Assembly (NCBI GenBank): GCA_021825585.1
Contig: JAKAGT010000017.1
Coordinates: 1-64,000 of the forward strand
Reading direction: 5' to 3'
DNA length: 64,000 nt
Origin: Bacteroidota bacterium
GTDB lineage: Bacteria > Bacteroidota > Ignavibacteria > Kryptoniales > JAKASW01
In this document: one piece after another, positions 10,588 through 18,082 of the stretch
Layout: each line of letters opens with the position of its first letter
How positions within the stretch are numbered: the first letter of the stretch is position 1
The notes under the pieces: model-generated
The model's input: only the letters and a program-made list of their open reading frames with translations
Database searches by the model: none
What the model was told of the DNA's origin: nothing
Program-made: the position numbers and the translations under genes

Positions 10588-12387
10588 TTATTCTTCTGTC
10601 GTCGTGGCTGCGACTTCTTCCATTGTCGATATGCCTTCCAGGATGCGATTGATGCCCGCTCGTCGTAGTGTCCACATACCATCCTTCAATGCCTGTTCTC
10701 TAATATCGTCTTCGTTGATGTTCTCTCCGGCGTTCAGAATGATATGCTTAATCTCCTTCGTGAAGTACAGCGCCTCATGAATCGCAGCCCTTCCCTTGTA
10801 CCCGGTGTTGTTGCATTTATCGCAACCCACGGCCTTGTAGATTGTGTGATTACGCAACTCCTCTTCCTTGAAACCGAACCTCAGATAAGCTTCTCTGTCT
10901 AATTCTTCATCCGTCATCGGCTTCTTGCAATTGCTGCAGAGCGTGCGAACAAGACGCTGTGCAACGATAATATTAACCGCGCTTGAGAGAAGGAAAGGCT
11001 CGATTCCCATTTTGTACAGCCTTGCCACCGCGCTCGGCGCATCGTTGGTATGCAACGTGGAAAATGTGAGGTGACCTGTGTTAGCAAGCTTAACCGCGAT
11101 CTCCGCCGTCTCCCTGTCTCTGATTTCGCCGACGAGAACGATATCGGGATCATGCCTCAGAATCGACCTTATAGCCTGCTCAAAATTCATCTTCGGTCCG
11201 ATCCTCAGCTGCCTGGCGCCGTGGATTATGTATTCGACGGGATCCTCGACAGTCAGGACGTTGACGGTGGGATCTATTACCTGATGAAGGGCTGCCACGA
11301 GGGTCGTCGATTTTCCACTTCCGGTGGGACCGGTCAGTATCACCATCCCCTGGGGCCTCTTTATGGCCTTGAAAAACCCTTCCTTTGCGGGGCCCTGAAG
11401 CCCGAGCTTCTCCAGGTCCGTTATTACTTTCCGGTCGTCAAGGATACGGATGACGATGGTTTCAAACTTGTGCCTGAATTCACTCGCGACCATCGGCAGA
11501 ATAGAAACTCGGAATCTTATCCAGTGGTCGTCTATCTTCCGCTGCATGAAGGCGTCCTGGCCAGCCTCGCGCTCAAATCTGTCCGCGCCTTTCGATCTGT
11601 CCTTTATGACCGCCGAGATCGCCTCGGGCAGTACCCCTTCCTGTGTATACCATAATCTCAGGTCGCCGTCGATACGAAAGTGAATATCTGTTTTCCCGCC
11701 GTCTTTCGGTACAACGTGTACATCGCTGGCACCCTTTCGAACTGCTTCGACCAGCATGCCCTCGATGAGATTGATGAGGACGCTCTTGCTAATTTCAGCT
11801 TCAAGCTGCTGCTCGTCCAGCCCTTCCTCTTCACCCGCGCTGCCGATGTCACCGAGCTCGTCCTTCGAAGTATTGGCCAGAACCTTCAGGAACTCATTCT
11901 CAGGCGGGAATACTTTGTCGATCAGTCCCTGGAGGTCCTTCAGCCGTACGTAGGCTACTTCGTACCTTTTTGCCATGAAACTTCTGGCAAGTCTGGGGAT
12001 TTGTTTGTTTGTCGGATCGGCGGCGACTACAACAAGTTTGTCGGGCCGTGCCTCGTCGAATTTGAGGGGGAGCATCTTTGCGTTTATGATCTCCTCACGC
12101 AGGCCATCGCCGGATTCCACAAGTTTCTTGATGAAATCAATGCGGCCCGCGTCGACCACCTCATCGGTAAGATAAATTTCCCGGAAGCCGTACAGGTTGG
12201 CCACTTCCTTGAACACAAGGTCGTGCTCGACATAGAAATCGGAGACAAGAATCTGTGCCAGTGTTCGGCGAATCTTCGGATCCTCGGCTTCCTTTCTCTT
12301 TATTGCCTGCTCGAGGGTCTCGTAATCTATGATGCCCTTCTTGAGAAGCGTATAGCCTAGTTTGTCGCTTATATCTATCTCAGGCAT
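10588..12387 (-). CDS. pilB: Type IV pilus assembly ATPase PilB
   Basis: A 599-residue GspE/PilB-family extension ATPase that powers pilin addition at the inner membrane. Residues 1-160 form a MshEN-like N-terminal domain. Walker A GPTGSGKSTT is at 353-362, the Asp box EDPVEY at 381-386, Walker B 'DPDIVLVGEIRD' at 413-424 and the His box 'TFSTLHTND' at 441-449. A zinc-type tetracysteine is complete: C484, C487, C522, C525. All key residues are present, so it is expected to be active. Its start overlaps the end of the DUF559 gene by 8 bases. Confidence 0.95.
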   Translation of the reverse strand: MPEIDISDKLGYTLLKKGIIDYETLEQAIKRKEAEDPKIRRTLAQILVSDFYVEHDLVFKEVANLYGFREIYLTDEVVDAGRIDFIKKLVESGDGLREEIINAKMLPLKFDEARPDKLVVVAADPTNKQIPRLARSFMAKRYEVAYVRLKDLQGLIDKVFPPENEFLKVLANTSKDELGDIGSAGEEEGLDEQQLEAEISKSVLINLIEGMLVEAVRKGASDVHVVPKDGGKTDIHFRIDGDLRLWYTQEGVLPEAISAVIKDRSKGADRFEREAGQDAFMQRKIDDHWIRFRVSILPMVASEFRHKFETIVIRILDDRKVITDLEKLGLQGPAKEGFFKAIKRPQGMVILTGPTGSGKSTTLVAALHQVIDPTVNVLTVEDPVEYIIHGARQLRIGPKMNFEQAIRSILRHDPDIVLVGEIRDRETAEIAVKLANTGHLTFSTLHTNDAPSAVARLYKMGIEPFLLSSAVNIIVAQRLVRTLCSNCKKPMTDEELDREAYLRFGFKEEELRNHTIYKAVGCDKCNNTGYKGRAAIHEALYFTKEIKHIILNAGENINEDDIREQALKDGMWTLRRAGINRILEGISTMEEVAATTTEE

Positions 12388-12790
12388 GGGAATTCCTCAA
12401 ATCCCCCCTGCCCCCCCTTTGAAAAAGGGGGGAAGGGGGAATTTCTAAACTATCATAAATCCTCTCGAGAACTGCAGCAGTCTCCGCCATCACCTGTCTT
12501 GAGGAGAAGTGAAGGATCCGCAGGCCACATGATTCAAGATAAGCGTCCCTGATCCTGTCCTTCTGAATCCCTTCCGTAGTGTAATGCTGGGAGCCGTCAA
12601 CTTCGATAACTAGCTTCGCTTTGGCACAATAGAAATCCACAATGTAGTTGCCGATTGTTTTCTGCCTATAGAACTGATAGCCTAGTAACTGCTTTCTCCG
12701 CAGTTTTGCCCAAAGGAATCGTTCTGAATCCGTCATGTTGTTCCGAAGAGCGCGCGAAGTTCCTTTGAGTTTTCCGTTGTACCAGATCAT
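12380..12790 (-). CDS. DUF559 (Vsr-like fold) endonuclease-related protein
   Basis: A 136-residue DUF559 protein. The fold is related to very-short-patch-repair endonucleases. Visible family features are 'LWAKLRRKQLLGYQFYRQ' (~27-44), 'IGNYIVDFYC' with the metal-site Asp (~47-56), 'KLVIEVDGSQH' (~60-70) and 'GLRILHF' (~90-96). The C-terminal ~20 residues ('PPSPLFQRGGRGD') are encoded by a G-run hairpin repeat of a kind also found upstream of the gene. The gene interrupts the pilus operon between pilC and pilB. Biochemical role unknown; DUF559 genes with such repeats are scattered in many genomes and may be mobile. Confidence 0.85.
   Translation of the reverse strand: MIWYNGKLKGTSRALRNNMTDSERFLWAKLRRKQLLGYQFYRQKTIGNYIVDFYCAKAKLVIEVDGSQHYTTEGIQKDRIRDAYLESCGLRILHFSSRQVMAETAAVLERIYDSLEIPPSPLFQRGGRGDLRNSHA
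12399..12444. repeat. G-run hairpin repeat, copy 1 (3' end of DUF559 gene)
   Basis: An inverted repeat with arms like AAATCCCCCCTGCCCCCC and GGGGGGAAGGGGGA, separated by a short AAAA loop. Near-identical arms recur at 12821-12857 and 13031-13055, so the DUF559 gene lies between two copies. Confidence 0.75.
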
Positions 12791-12820
12791 TGGATTAATA
12801 CCAGCCTAGTGAATGGCTCT

Positions 12821-13055
12821 AAATCCCCCCTGCCCCCCCTTTTAAGAAAAGGGGGGAGTGCACAAGACAACCCTACCTCTTCCCTCAAGCCTTTATCACC
12901 CGATGTGGCAAATCCTTGTGTCCACATTCCCCCATTTCCAAAACGGCGGAGTGCACAAGACAACCCTACCTCTTCCCTCAAGCCTTTATCACCCGATGTG
13001 GCAAATCCTTGTGTCCACATTCCCCCATTTCCAAAAGGGGGGCCAGGGGGGATTT
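12821..13055. repeat. G-run hairpins plus two 89-bp direct repeats
   Basis: Between the DUF559 gene and pilC lies a repeat block. 12821-12857 and 13031-13055 are G-run arms like the copy at 12399. Between them 12855-12943 and 12948-13036 are direct repeats of 89 bases with a period of 93 that look identical by eye (both start GGAGTGCACAAGACAACC and end CCATTTCCAAAA). Frames across it encode proline/glycine-rich junk peptides and are not genes. Two units of this length are not a CRISPR. Confidence 0.9.
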
Positions 13056-13087
13056 CAAAAGAACTCTCTGTGCTCCTCATTCACTCC

Positions 13088-14428
13088 TCACATTGTCGAT
13101 GGATTCCTGGGACTGATCATCGCCGTCTCCGATGAGACGACCGTCAACGCTATCATGACGATCATGATGATCATGGAAATAATTACCTGAATGAAATCGA
13201 TCGCGTTCTTGAGCTTGTAGCCGGTTTCTTTTTCGTAATAATTCGCCAATTGCAGCGCTGAGTGTCTGACCGTACCGGTCTCGGCCCCGCTGTGGAAGCG
13301 GGAAATAGCAGTTTCAGTGAAAACATTGGTTGCGGCAAGGGATTCGGTCAGGCCTTTGCCCTGTGTGACCATCATCGGAATTGCGACATTTTTGATCTGA
13401 TACTCCATATACTTATTGCCGCACGCCTCTGAAGCAAGCCTGATGACATCTATATTTTCCCCTGAGCCGCTGTACATCGCATAGAAAACCCTGCAGAATA
13501 TCTCTATGCTTGTCTTGTGAAGCAGGCTCCCGATAGCCGGCACCTTCATCATGTACTTATCAAGAAGGAATCTTCCCTTCTTTGTCGATATAAAACGCGC
13601 CAGGAAAATGCCGCCGGCCACGAACACCATCGACAACCACCAGAGATTCTCCGTTACCAGATGGCTGAGCTTCAAAGTAGCCTCAGTCATCGGGGGTACC
13701 TGCCCAAGTTTGGCGAAGAGCTCCGCAGTAGCCGGGAATATGTACCCGACGTAATAAATAACAGCTATGAACAGGACAAACAGAGTAACCATGGGCATTA
13801 TCAGGGCACTCTTGAGACTCTTCTTGAATTCGGCTTGCCGCTCCAGGAACTTCGCGGTGCTTTCGTAAATTTCAGCCATATTGCCGCTTTTTGAAGCGAG
13901 CCCCAACATGTGGGCCGTAAATTTGCCGAAGATTTTTTCATGCTTGAGAAACGCCTGTTCGCTGTCCTTCCCCTGCTTGAGATCGTTATTGATCTCTCTC
14001 ACCGAGTCCCGGAGAGTCTTGTTTTCAATGTCGTTGGTCAGCAGCTGAAGGATTTCGTTGAAGGGCAGCTTCTCGCGGAGCAAATCGGCACTGACACGAA
14101 CGAAGGTTACCACTTCCGTAGCAGGGGGTTTTGGCTTGAAATCTATGAGCTTCTTCTGAACAGATATGACTTTATAGTCGAGGCGCTGAAGAGCTTGCTG
14201 AACCTCTTCCTTGGTAAAGGCCTTCTGTTCGCCTCTGACCGGCTTCTCGCCGTTCCGTCTTACTCTGTAAACAAATGTAGCCCGCGTCCTGAGACCGGTG
14301 AGTTTGAACTGATTCTTTTGGGATATCTCGGTGACAATTTTCTTTGCCTGTGCGCGCGTCTCGGCAGACACAACTCCCTGGACACTTCTTCCGCCGGGCC
14401 TCAACCCTTGAAATCTAAATTCCGGCAA
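13088..14428 (-). CDS. pilC: Type IV pilus inner-membrane platform protein PilC
   Basis: A 446-residue protein of the GspF/PilC family, the membrane platform on which PilB and PilT act. Two T2SF domains are visible (~105-230 and ~310-430), with three transmembrane helices near 210-230 ('MPMVTLFVLFIAVIYYVGY'), 268-285 and 410-435. The N-terminal ~100 residues carry a repeated small domain ('AKKIVTEISQKNQFKLTGL', 'VQQALQRLDYKVISVQ'). The start is TTG at 14428, chosen because GAGGAGG sits nine bases upstream. It is the first gene of the pilus operon. Confidence 0.93.
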   Translation of the reverse strand: MPEFRFQGLRPGGRSVQGVVSAETRAQAKKIVTEISQKNQFKLTGLRTRATFVYRVRRNGEKPVRGEQKAFTKEEVQQALQRLDYKVISVQKKLIDFKPKPPATEVVTFVRVSADLLREKLPFNEILQLLTNDIENKTLRDSVREINNDLKQGKDSEQAFLKHEKIFGKFTAHMLGLASKSGNMAEIYESTAKFLERQAEFKKSLKSALIMPMVTLFVLFIAVIYYVGYIFPATAELFAKLGQVPPMTEATLKLSHLVTENLWWLSMVFVAGGIFLARFISTKKGRFLLDKYMMKVPAIGSLLHKTSIEIFCRVFYAMYSGSGENIDVIRLASEACGNKYMEYQIKNVAIPMMVTQGKGLTESLAATNVFTETAISRFHSGAETGTVRHSALQLANYYEKETGYKLKNAIDFIQVIISMIIMIVMIALTVVSSETAMISPRNPSTM

Positions 14429-14766
14429 CTTGCCCTCCTCAATCGTAACTTCTTTTAATTAAACATCAAACCGCAACTCACTTTCCATCTGGAAAGTGGA
14501 AAAGGAAAAATGAAGAAGGGTTACAGATTAAAGTCCAGGTTGCCGCGATCAAACGAGTTGAACATCAACTTCTGGAACGTACTTGCCGTGCGGGCACGGC
14601 CGAATAGTGTAGCCGAGTGCGCAGAGATATTCATAAAGATCGCAAAGAAAGTCGCATTCGCATTGTTAAACCTTACTGCTCTTTGCGCCTTTCCCGCTCA
14701 TTATTATCCCAAACGGAATATGCGGGAAGCCGTGAAGCGGCACTTTGTGTGCTTTGTGGTTTCAGG
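14429..14766. other. Intergenic before pilC; short palindrome, no gene
   Basis: About 340 bases. A perfect 9-bp palindrome CACTTTCCA/TGGAAAGTG lies near 14480-14500, upstream of the pilC start. The right part has 'CGCAAAGAAAG...CTTTGCGCC' and 'GTGTGCTTTGTGG' words typical of degenerate intergenic sequence in this window. A plus-strand open frame here (14510-14875) overlaps hicA and is judged spurious. The pilC promoter should be here but no clear hexamers are seen. Confidence 0.5.
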
Positions 14767-14952
14767 TCATGGGTTTGAGATTCCCAGGTCTTTGCAGATC
14801 TTCTGCACCAACTGGTCGATTATCTCCTTGTGCCGTGGAACGCTGGACACTTTCTTCGCACTTCGGTTGACATAGATTGTGTGTTTGCTTCCCTCTCGCA
14901 GAAATTCACAACCATGCTTCTCCAGATGACGGATCACATCAGCCCGCTTCAA
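14767..14952 (-). CDS. hicA: HicA-family toxin (mRNA interferase)
   Basis: A 61-residue double-stranded-RNA-binding-fold toxin. The family signature is clear: 'MKRADVIRHLEKHGCEFLRE', then G-S-K-H with the catalytic His, 'VPRHKEI' and 'KICKDLGI'. It cleaves mRNA when free of its antitoxin. It follows hicB by three bases, so the pair is one operon with the antitoxin first. Confidence 0.93.
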   Translation of the reverse strand: MKRADVIRHLEKHGCEFLREGSKHTIYVNRSAKKVSSVPRHKEIIDQLVQKICKDLGISNP

Positions 14953-14955
14953 AGG

Positions 14956-15171
14956 TCAGCTCGCCAAGTTAAATTCCTCTTTGATTACGTCATGGCCAGC
15001 TATATTCTCCTCCGCGAGCTGCCGATTTGCTTCCAGCACCATTTCGACGGCTTCGGCGAGATTTTCCCGTGTCTCTTCGAGTGTCCTTCCCTGGGTATTT
15101 GCGCCAGGTAACTCTTCAACAAACCCGACGTAGCCATCCGGGAACTTCTGAAATACCGCGGTTAAAGTCAC
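14956..15171 (-). CDS. hicB: HicB-family antitoxin
   Basis: A 71-residue antitoxin with the partial RNase H-fold core 'FPDGYVGFVEELPGANTQGRTLEETRENLAEAVEMVLEA' in family form (residues 9-47). No C-terminal DNA-binding domain, so this is the short HicB type. The start is GTG at 15171 with AAGGAGG nine bases upstream. It neutralises the HicA encoded next to it. Confidence 0.93.
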   Translation of the reverse strand: MTLTAVFQKFPDGYVGFVEELPGANTQGRTLEETRENLAEAVEMVLEANRQLAEENIAGHDVIKEEFNLAS

Positions 15172-15233
15172 TTCGGACCTCCTTACGGGTAGAAATTTAC
15201 AACCCTTTCCTCAGAAAGGCTAAGGTTAACGGT

Positions 15234-15479
15234 TCACTTGACATGATTGTGGGCTTTCTGAGTCTTCCGTCGAGGTCTCACCCGGGAAGCTTTGGTTATC
15301 AGTGATCTCAGAGCTCGGTTTACGGATTCCTGGGTAGGAAAAGCTTTCGCGACATCGGGGTCAAGCAGTACCACATTCGTTCCGTTTCGGTATGAATCGT
15401 AATACTTTCCCCTGACGCCCGTTCCTAACTCTTCGCGATGATATTCTTCTCTCATCTCTCTCAGTTTATCCTTCTTCAT
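15234..15479 (-). CDS. Small conserved hypothetical, antitoxin-like
   Basis: An 81-residue protein with a recognisable conserved core: 'GVRGKYYDSYRNGTNVVLLD', then 'PDVAKAF', 'ESVNRALRSLI'. Proteins of this type are widespread in genomes rich in toxin-antitoxin genes and resemble antitoxins in size and pattern, but I know no proven function. I place the start at the Met of MKKDKL (15479); the frame is open 27 codons further upstream, and that part does not look conserved. No toxin partner is adjacent. Confidence 0.7.
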   Translation of the reverse strand: MKKDKLREMREEYHREELGTGVRGKYYDSYRNGTNVVLLDPDVAKAFPTQESVNRALRSLITKASRVRPRRKTQKAHNHVK

Positions 15480-15693
15480 CCCACTCGAATTCCATTCAGA
15501 AGAAAGATACAAGGTTGGCCCCAGAAATTCTACTACGCCTTCTCCATTCAGCCTTTTCAAAGAACTCTCTTGCAGGAGGCTTCCCTTGCGAACGCCGGGT
15601 GAAGATCGAAAAACGCCAGCAGAAGTAAAACTCTAAACGTTTCCTGCGCCCTTCCGGCAACCTTCGCCCTCCTCATTTGAAGAAGAAGCCAGA

Positions 15694-15729
15694 GGGCAGC
15701 AAGTCCATCATGTTAGGGAACTGCTGCCC
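15694..15729 (-). terminator. Hairpin after the pilin gene, possible terminator
   Basis: Arms GGGCAGC and GCTGCCC flank a 22-base loop about 22 bases past the pilin stop. The following minus-strand sequence is only moderately T-rich (TCTGGCTTCTTCTTC), so termination or mRNA 3'-end protection are both possible. Confidence 0.35.
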
Positions 15730-15750
15730 ATCTAACTTCCAAAGTTTTGA

Positions 15751-16206
15751 TTAGTTAAGCACTGTTGTGGTTGCACCGTTCTGCGTAACCTTTATGACGG
15801 CTTCTGTCTTATGCGTTGCATTGCCGTCGTTCCCAACCTCCGTACCAAGACCTACTATATAAAGAGAGTCAAGAGCTGTTCCGACCGTTCCTATTACGCC
15901 ACCAGTGGTTCCAGGGTAAGTCGTGTAAGCTGTCGGTTGCGTAGCCGTTGCCCAGTAGACCCCGTTAGCATCCGAACTGTCGGCGGGCGAAAGGCTGAAA
16001 CCACCGAAGCTCTGTCCACCACCGGCCATTGCTGTCGGTTTGCGATAATACTGTTGAGCCTTTGCCGCAAGGTTGTTCAGATCATTTATAACCTGGTCCC
16101 GGTTCGAGCTTTGCGCATTGCTCTTGAACATTGATATACCAACCGCTATGGCGATACCGACGATGATCACGCCAAGAACAATAAGTAGAAGTTGTTGCTG
16201 TCCCAT
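15751..16206 (-). CDS. Type IV pilin-like protein, atypical N-terminus
   Basis: A 151-residue protein with one hydrophobic N-terminal helix (residues 6-26, 'LLLIVLGVIIVGIAIAVGI'), an amphipathic extension ('DQVINDLNNLAAKAQQYYRKP', as in pilin alpha1) and a small Gly/Thr-rich globular part (residues ~60-151). It looks like a major pilin by size, architecture and location near the pilus operon. The classical class III prepilin cut site (G|FxxxE) is absent: the sequence begins M-G-Q-Q-Q-L-L-L, without Glu at +5. It has its own promoter and a very strong AAGGAGG site, consistent with high expression. Confidence 0.8.
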   Translation of the reverse strand: MGQQQLLLIVLGVIIVGIAIAVGISMFKSNAQSSNRDQVINDLNNLAAKAQQYYRKPTAMAGGGQSFGGFSLSPADSSDANGVYWATATQPTAYTTYPGTTGGVIGTVGTALDSLYIVGLGTEVGNDGNATHKTEAVIKVTQNGATTTVLN

Positions 16207-16270
16207 TTTAACCTCCTTTTAATTGTTGGGGACGTTTGAAGAAGACTCTAAAAACGCCTTGCCACGACGG

Positions 16271-16300
16271 AATATAAACGGCATTTATCAAGAAAGTCAA
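16271..16300 (-). promoter_or_regulatory. Candidate promoter of the pilin gene
   Basis: Minus-strand TTGACT (16295-16300), 18-base spacer, TATATT (16271-16276), about 65 bases before the pilin ATG. The hexamers are the same as those before the rRNA operon. Confidence 0.6.
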
Positions 16301-16620
16301 GCTTCTCCTCCTTCGGGTAGTAACCCCTCACTTATGGTTTCTCGCCAAGCGAACCGCTCGTCAACATTTCTTTGCGTTCTTGGCGCCTTTGAGAGAGAAA
16401 TAACCCTTTCAGTGAGGCATTACTTCGGGTAAGCCGTCTTACTCGTGGTTGACATCTCTATAAAAGCAACAGCGGTGCCAATCACTTCGGATGGTCACAC
16501 AACCTTATATCGGCTTAAAATTGAGGATTATTGAGCTACTCGGCGGGAAAAAATTACTGATTGGCCGCAATATTTACCGCGGTTCCATGGAAATGATGGT
16601 GCAAAGATGATCGGCCCCAA
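16301..16620. other. Intergenic between truA and the pilin promoter
   Basis: About 320 bases in which I see no gene or RNA. It contains a 'TTTCTTTGCGTTCTTGGCGCC' type word that recurs in degenerate form elsewhere in this window's spacers. Confidence 0.4.
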
Positions 16621-17499
16621 CTACCTTTCGTTTCCGCTCACTTCCCAAATATCAAACCCGTACTTGACTTCCTTCAGAAAAAGGCCGCATGCTGGCGCAG
16701 ACATGGAAGCAAGAGAGCGCTCCTCCGTTTCCATAATTCGAACAAAATCAATCACCGCGATTTTTCCCCGCCCAACGTCTATCAGCGTCCCTACGATTGC
16801 CCGAACCATCCCGTGAAGAAAACGATTGGCCTCGATCTCGAACTGCAGAAATGGGGACTGGGAGAAAGGGGGACGGGGGGATGGGAGGATGGGGGAAACA
16901 GGTAACTCAGGGCGTGTATCGTCCTTCTCCTCCTCCTGTCTCCACATCCCCCAATCTCCCACTCTCCCAGTCTCCACCTTCCATTCCGCTTTCGTTACGT
17001 CACAGATGAAGCTGCGCTGCTGGTCGGCATACTTGGTAAATGATTTGAAGCTCTTTCTACCGATCAGGAAGCTGGCCGCCTCATTCATTTTCTCGACCGA
17101 AATCCCGTAAGGAACGAATGCGGCGAAGTCCCTGAGGATTGGAGTCTTCCGTTGAACGACCCTGTAAATGTATTTTCTTCCCACTGCATCAAAACGCGCG
17201 TGAAAGCTCTCGTGGACTTCAGCCGCTTTGATTATTGCGATATCTTCAGGGAGTGTCCCATTCAAGGCATAAAGAAGCTTGCCCGTCTCCCATTTGCGCT
17301 CCGTGCGGAAGTTAGCAACCTGGCCGTATGCGTGGACGCCCGAGTCTGTTCGTCCTGCGCCGATCACCTTGACTTCTTCCTGAAGCAAATGAGTCAGAGT
17401 GCCTTCCAGAACAGCTTGTATACTTCGGCTGTTCTTCTGTATCTGCCAGCCGCCGTAAGCTGTACCATCGTACTCAATCAGTAAGGCGATGTTGCGCAT
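16621..17499 (-). CDS. truA: tRNA pseudouridine synthase A (TruA)
   Basis: Makes pseudouridine at positions 38-40 of tRNA anticodon arms. The 292-residue protein starts at the Met of MRNIALL (17499), which begins the first conserved strand 'LIEYDGTAYGGWQ'; an open frame 33 codons further upstream is encoded by a low-complexity repeat and is rejected. The catalytic Asp is D52 in 'GAGRTDSGVHA'. C-terminal motifs 'FLHGMVRAIVGTLIDVGRGK' are present. Residues ~175-217 are a Pro/Ser/Glu-rich insertion (e.g. 'PSPRPPFSQSPF') placed between two core strands and encoded by a G-run palindrome. The enzyme may tolerate it as a surface loop. Confidence 0.93.
   Translation of the reverse strand: MRNIALLIEYDGTAYGGWQIQKNSRSIQAVLEGTLTHLLQEEVKVIGAGRTDSGVHAYGQVANFRTERKWETGKLLYALNGTLPEDIAIIKAAEVHESFHARFDAVGRKYIYRVVQRKTPILRDFAAFVPYGISVEKMNEAASFLIGRKSFKSFTKYADQQRSFICDVTKAEWKVETGRVGDWGMWRQEEEKDDTRPELPVSPILPSPRPPFSQSPFLQFEIEANRFLHGMVRAIVGTLIDVGRGKIAVIDFVRIMETEERSLASMSAPACGLFLKEVKYGFDIWEVSGNER
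16849..16977. repeat. Palindromic G-run repeat inserted in frame in truA
   Basis: Left arm words such as GGGGACTGGGAGAAAGGGGG and right arm words such as CCCCCAATCTCCCACTCTCC are inverted copies. The whole is a multiple of three in effect and keeps truA open. Related G-run sequence lies at 17510-17580 and 18790-18838. Confidence 0.8.
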
Positions 17500-17590
17500 T
17501 TTCCAGGGGACTTTGGGACTTGGGGATTGGGGGAAAATGGGATAGGGGGACAGTGAGACTGTGGGAAAAATGGAATAGTGGTATAAGTAT
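17500..17590. repeat. G-run low-complexity repeat upstream of truA
   Basis: Words of the type GGGACTTGGGGATTGGGGG and GGGATAGGGGGACAGTGAGA. Same family as the insertion within truA. It sits where the truA leader would be. Confidence 0.7.
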
Positions 17591-17624
17591 TTTGGCAACT
17601 TCCCTGCCTGATACGGCTTTGAGC

Positions 17625-17848
17625 TTAGACACTTAACGGCTCAAGCTCGAAATTGACCAAAACAGCCGGATGCGGTCCTATGCCAAGTTCTTCCAAATCT
17701 TCACCTTCCAAATGAAGCAACAACGCCTCTTTCAGATTCGAAACTGCTTCATCGAGAGAGATACCCTGAGTCACGATCGAAGGTCAACACCTTCAACGAC
17801 ATATTTATCTTCGCCTCTATAAATCCTGAATTGAATTATATTTTTCAT
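17625..17848 (-). pseudogene. Frameshifted HicB-family antitoxin
   Basis: Starts with ATG at 17848 and reads 'MKNIIQFRIYRGEDKYVVEGVDL' in pieces typical of HicB, then hits TGA. In the next frame the family pattern continues at once: 'IVTQGISLDEAVSNLKEAL', then 'LHLEGEDLEELG', ending 'NFELEPLSV' with a stop at 17625. One base lost around 17775-17785 explains it. No hicA is adjacent, so this is an orphan remnant, unless the frameshift is a sequencing error. Confidence 0.8.
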
Positions 17849-17875
17849 CGTTCGCCCTCACTTGTCTTTAGGTAT

Positions 17876-17980
17876 CTACTGTAAATATAACATTTTCGTT
17901 AATCGGATACATCCACAGCCTACCTGCCGGCCGCTGTATGCTGTGCCACCATATTCAAGAAGGAGTGCGATATTGCGCAT
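17876..17980 (-). pseudogene. Diverged 5' fragment of a second truA
   Basis: ATG at 17980 opens MRNIALLLEYGGTAYSGRQ, matching the truA start MRNIALLIEYDGTAYGGWQ at 15 of 19 positions, then runs into unrelated sequence and a stop. Nucleotide identity to the intact truA is only moderate over ~60 bases, so it is not a fresh duplication; it may derive from a different truA. It ends three bases from the left boundary of the cassette at 17984. Confidence 0.7.
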
Positions 17981-18082
17981 CCTGTTATACGCAAGCGCGC
18001 GTCCGTATTCAGTCAAGAAGGTCGCCAGCTTTGACTAATCGAGAGGTTTAGTCTATATTTTCTCATTAGAAAGGCCTGTAAT

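Noticed and set aside
12787-13135. Frames of 66-110 codons across the 89-bp repeats, and a possible CRISPR
   Set aside because: The peptides are translations of the repeat on both strands; two 89-base units with a 4-base gap are far from CRISPR geometry, and no cas genes are present.
14510-14875. Plus-strand 121-codon frame before pilC
   Set aside because: It overlaps hicA antisense, shows no conserved protein pattern, and crosses intergenic repeat words.
17500-17598. 33-codon N-terminal extension of TruA
   Set aside because: It is encoded by a G-run low-complexity repeat, and the conserved first strand starts at the Met at 17499.
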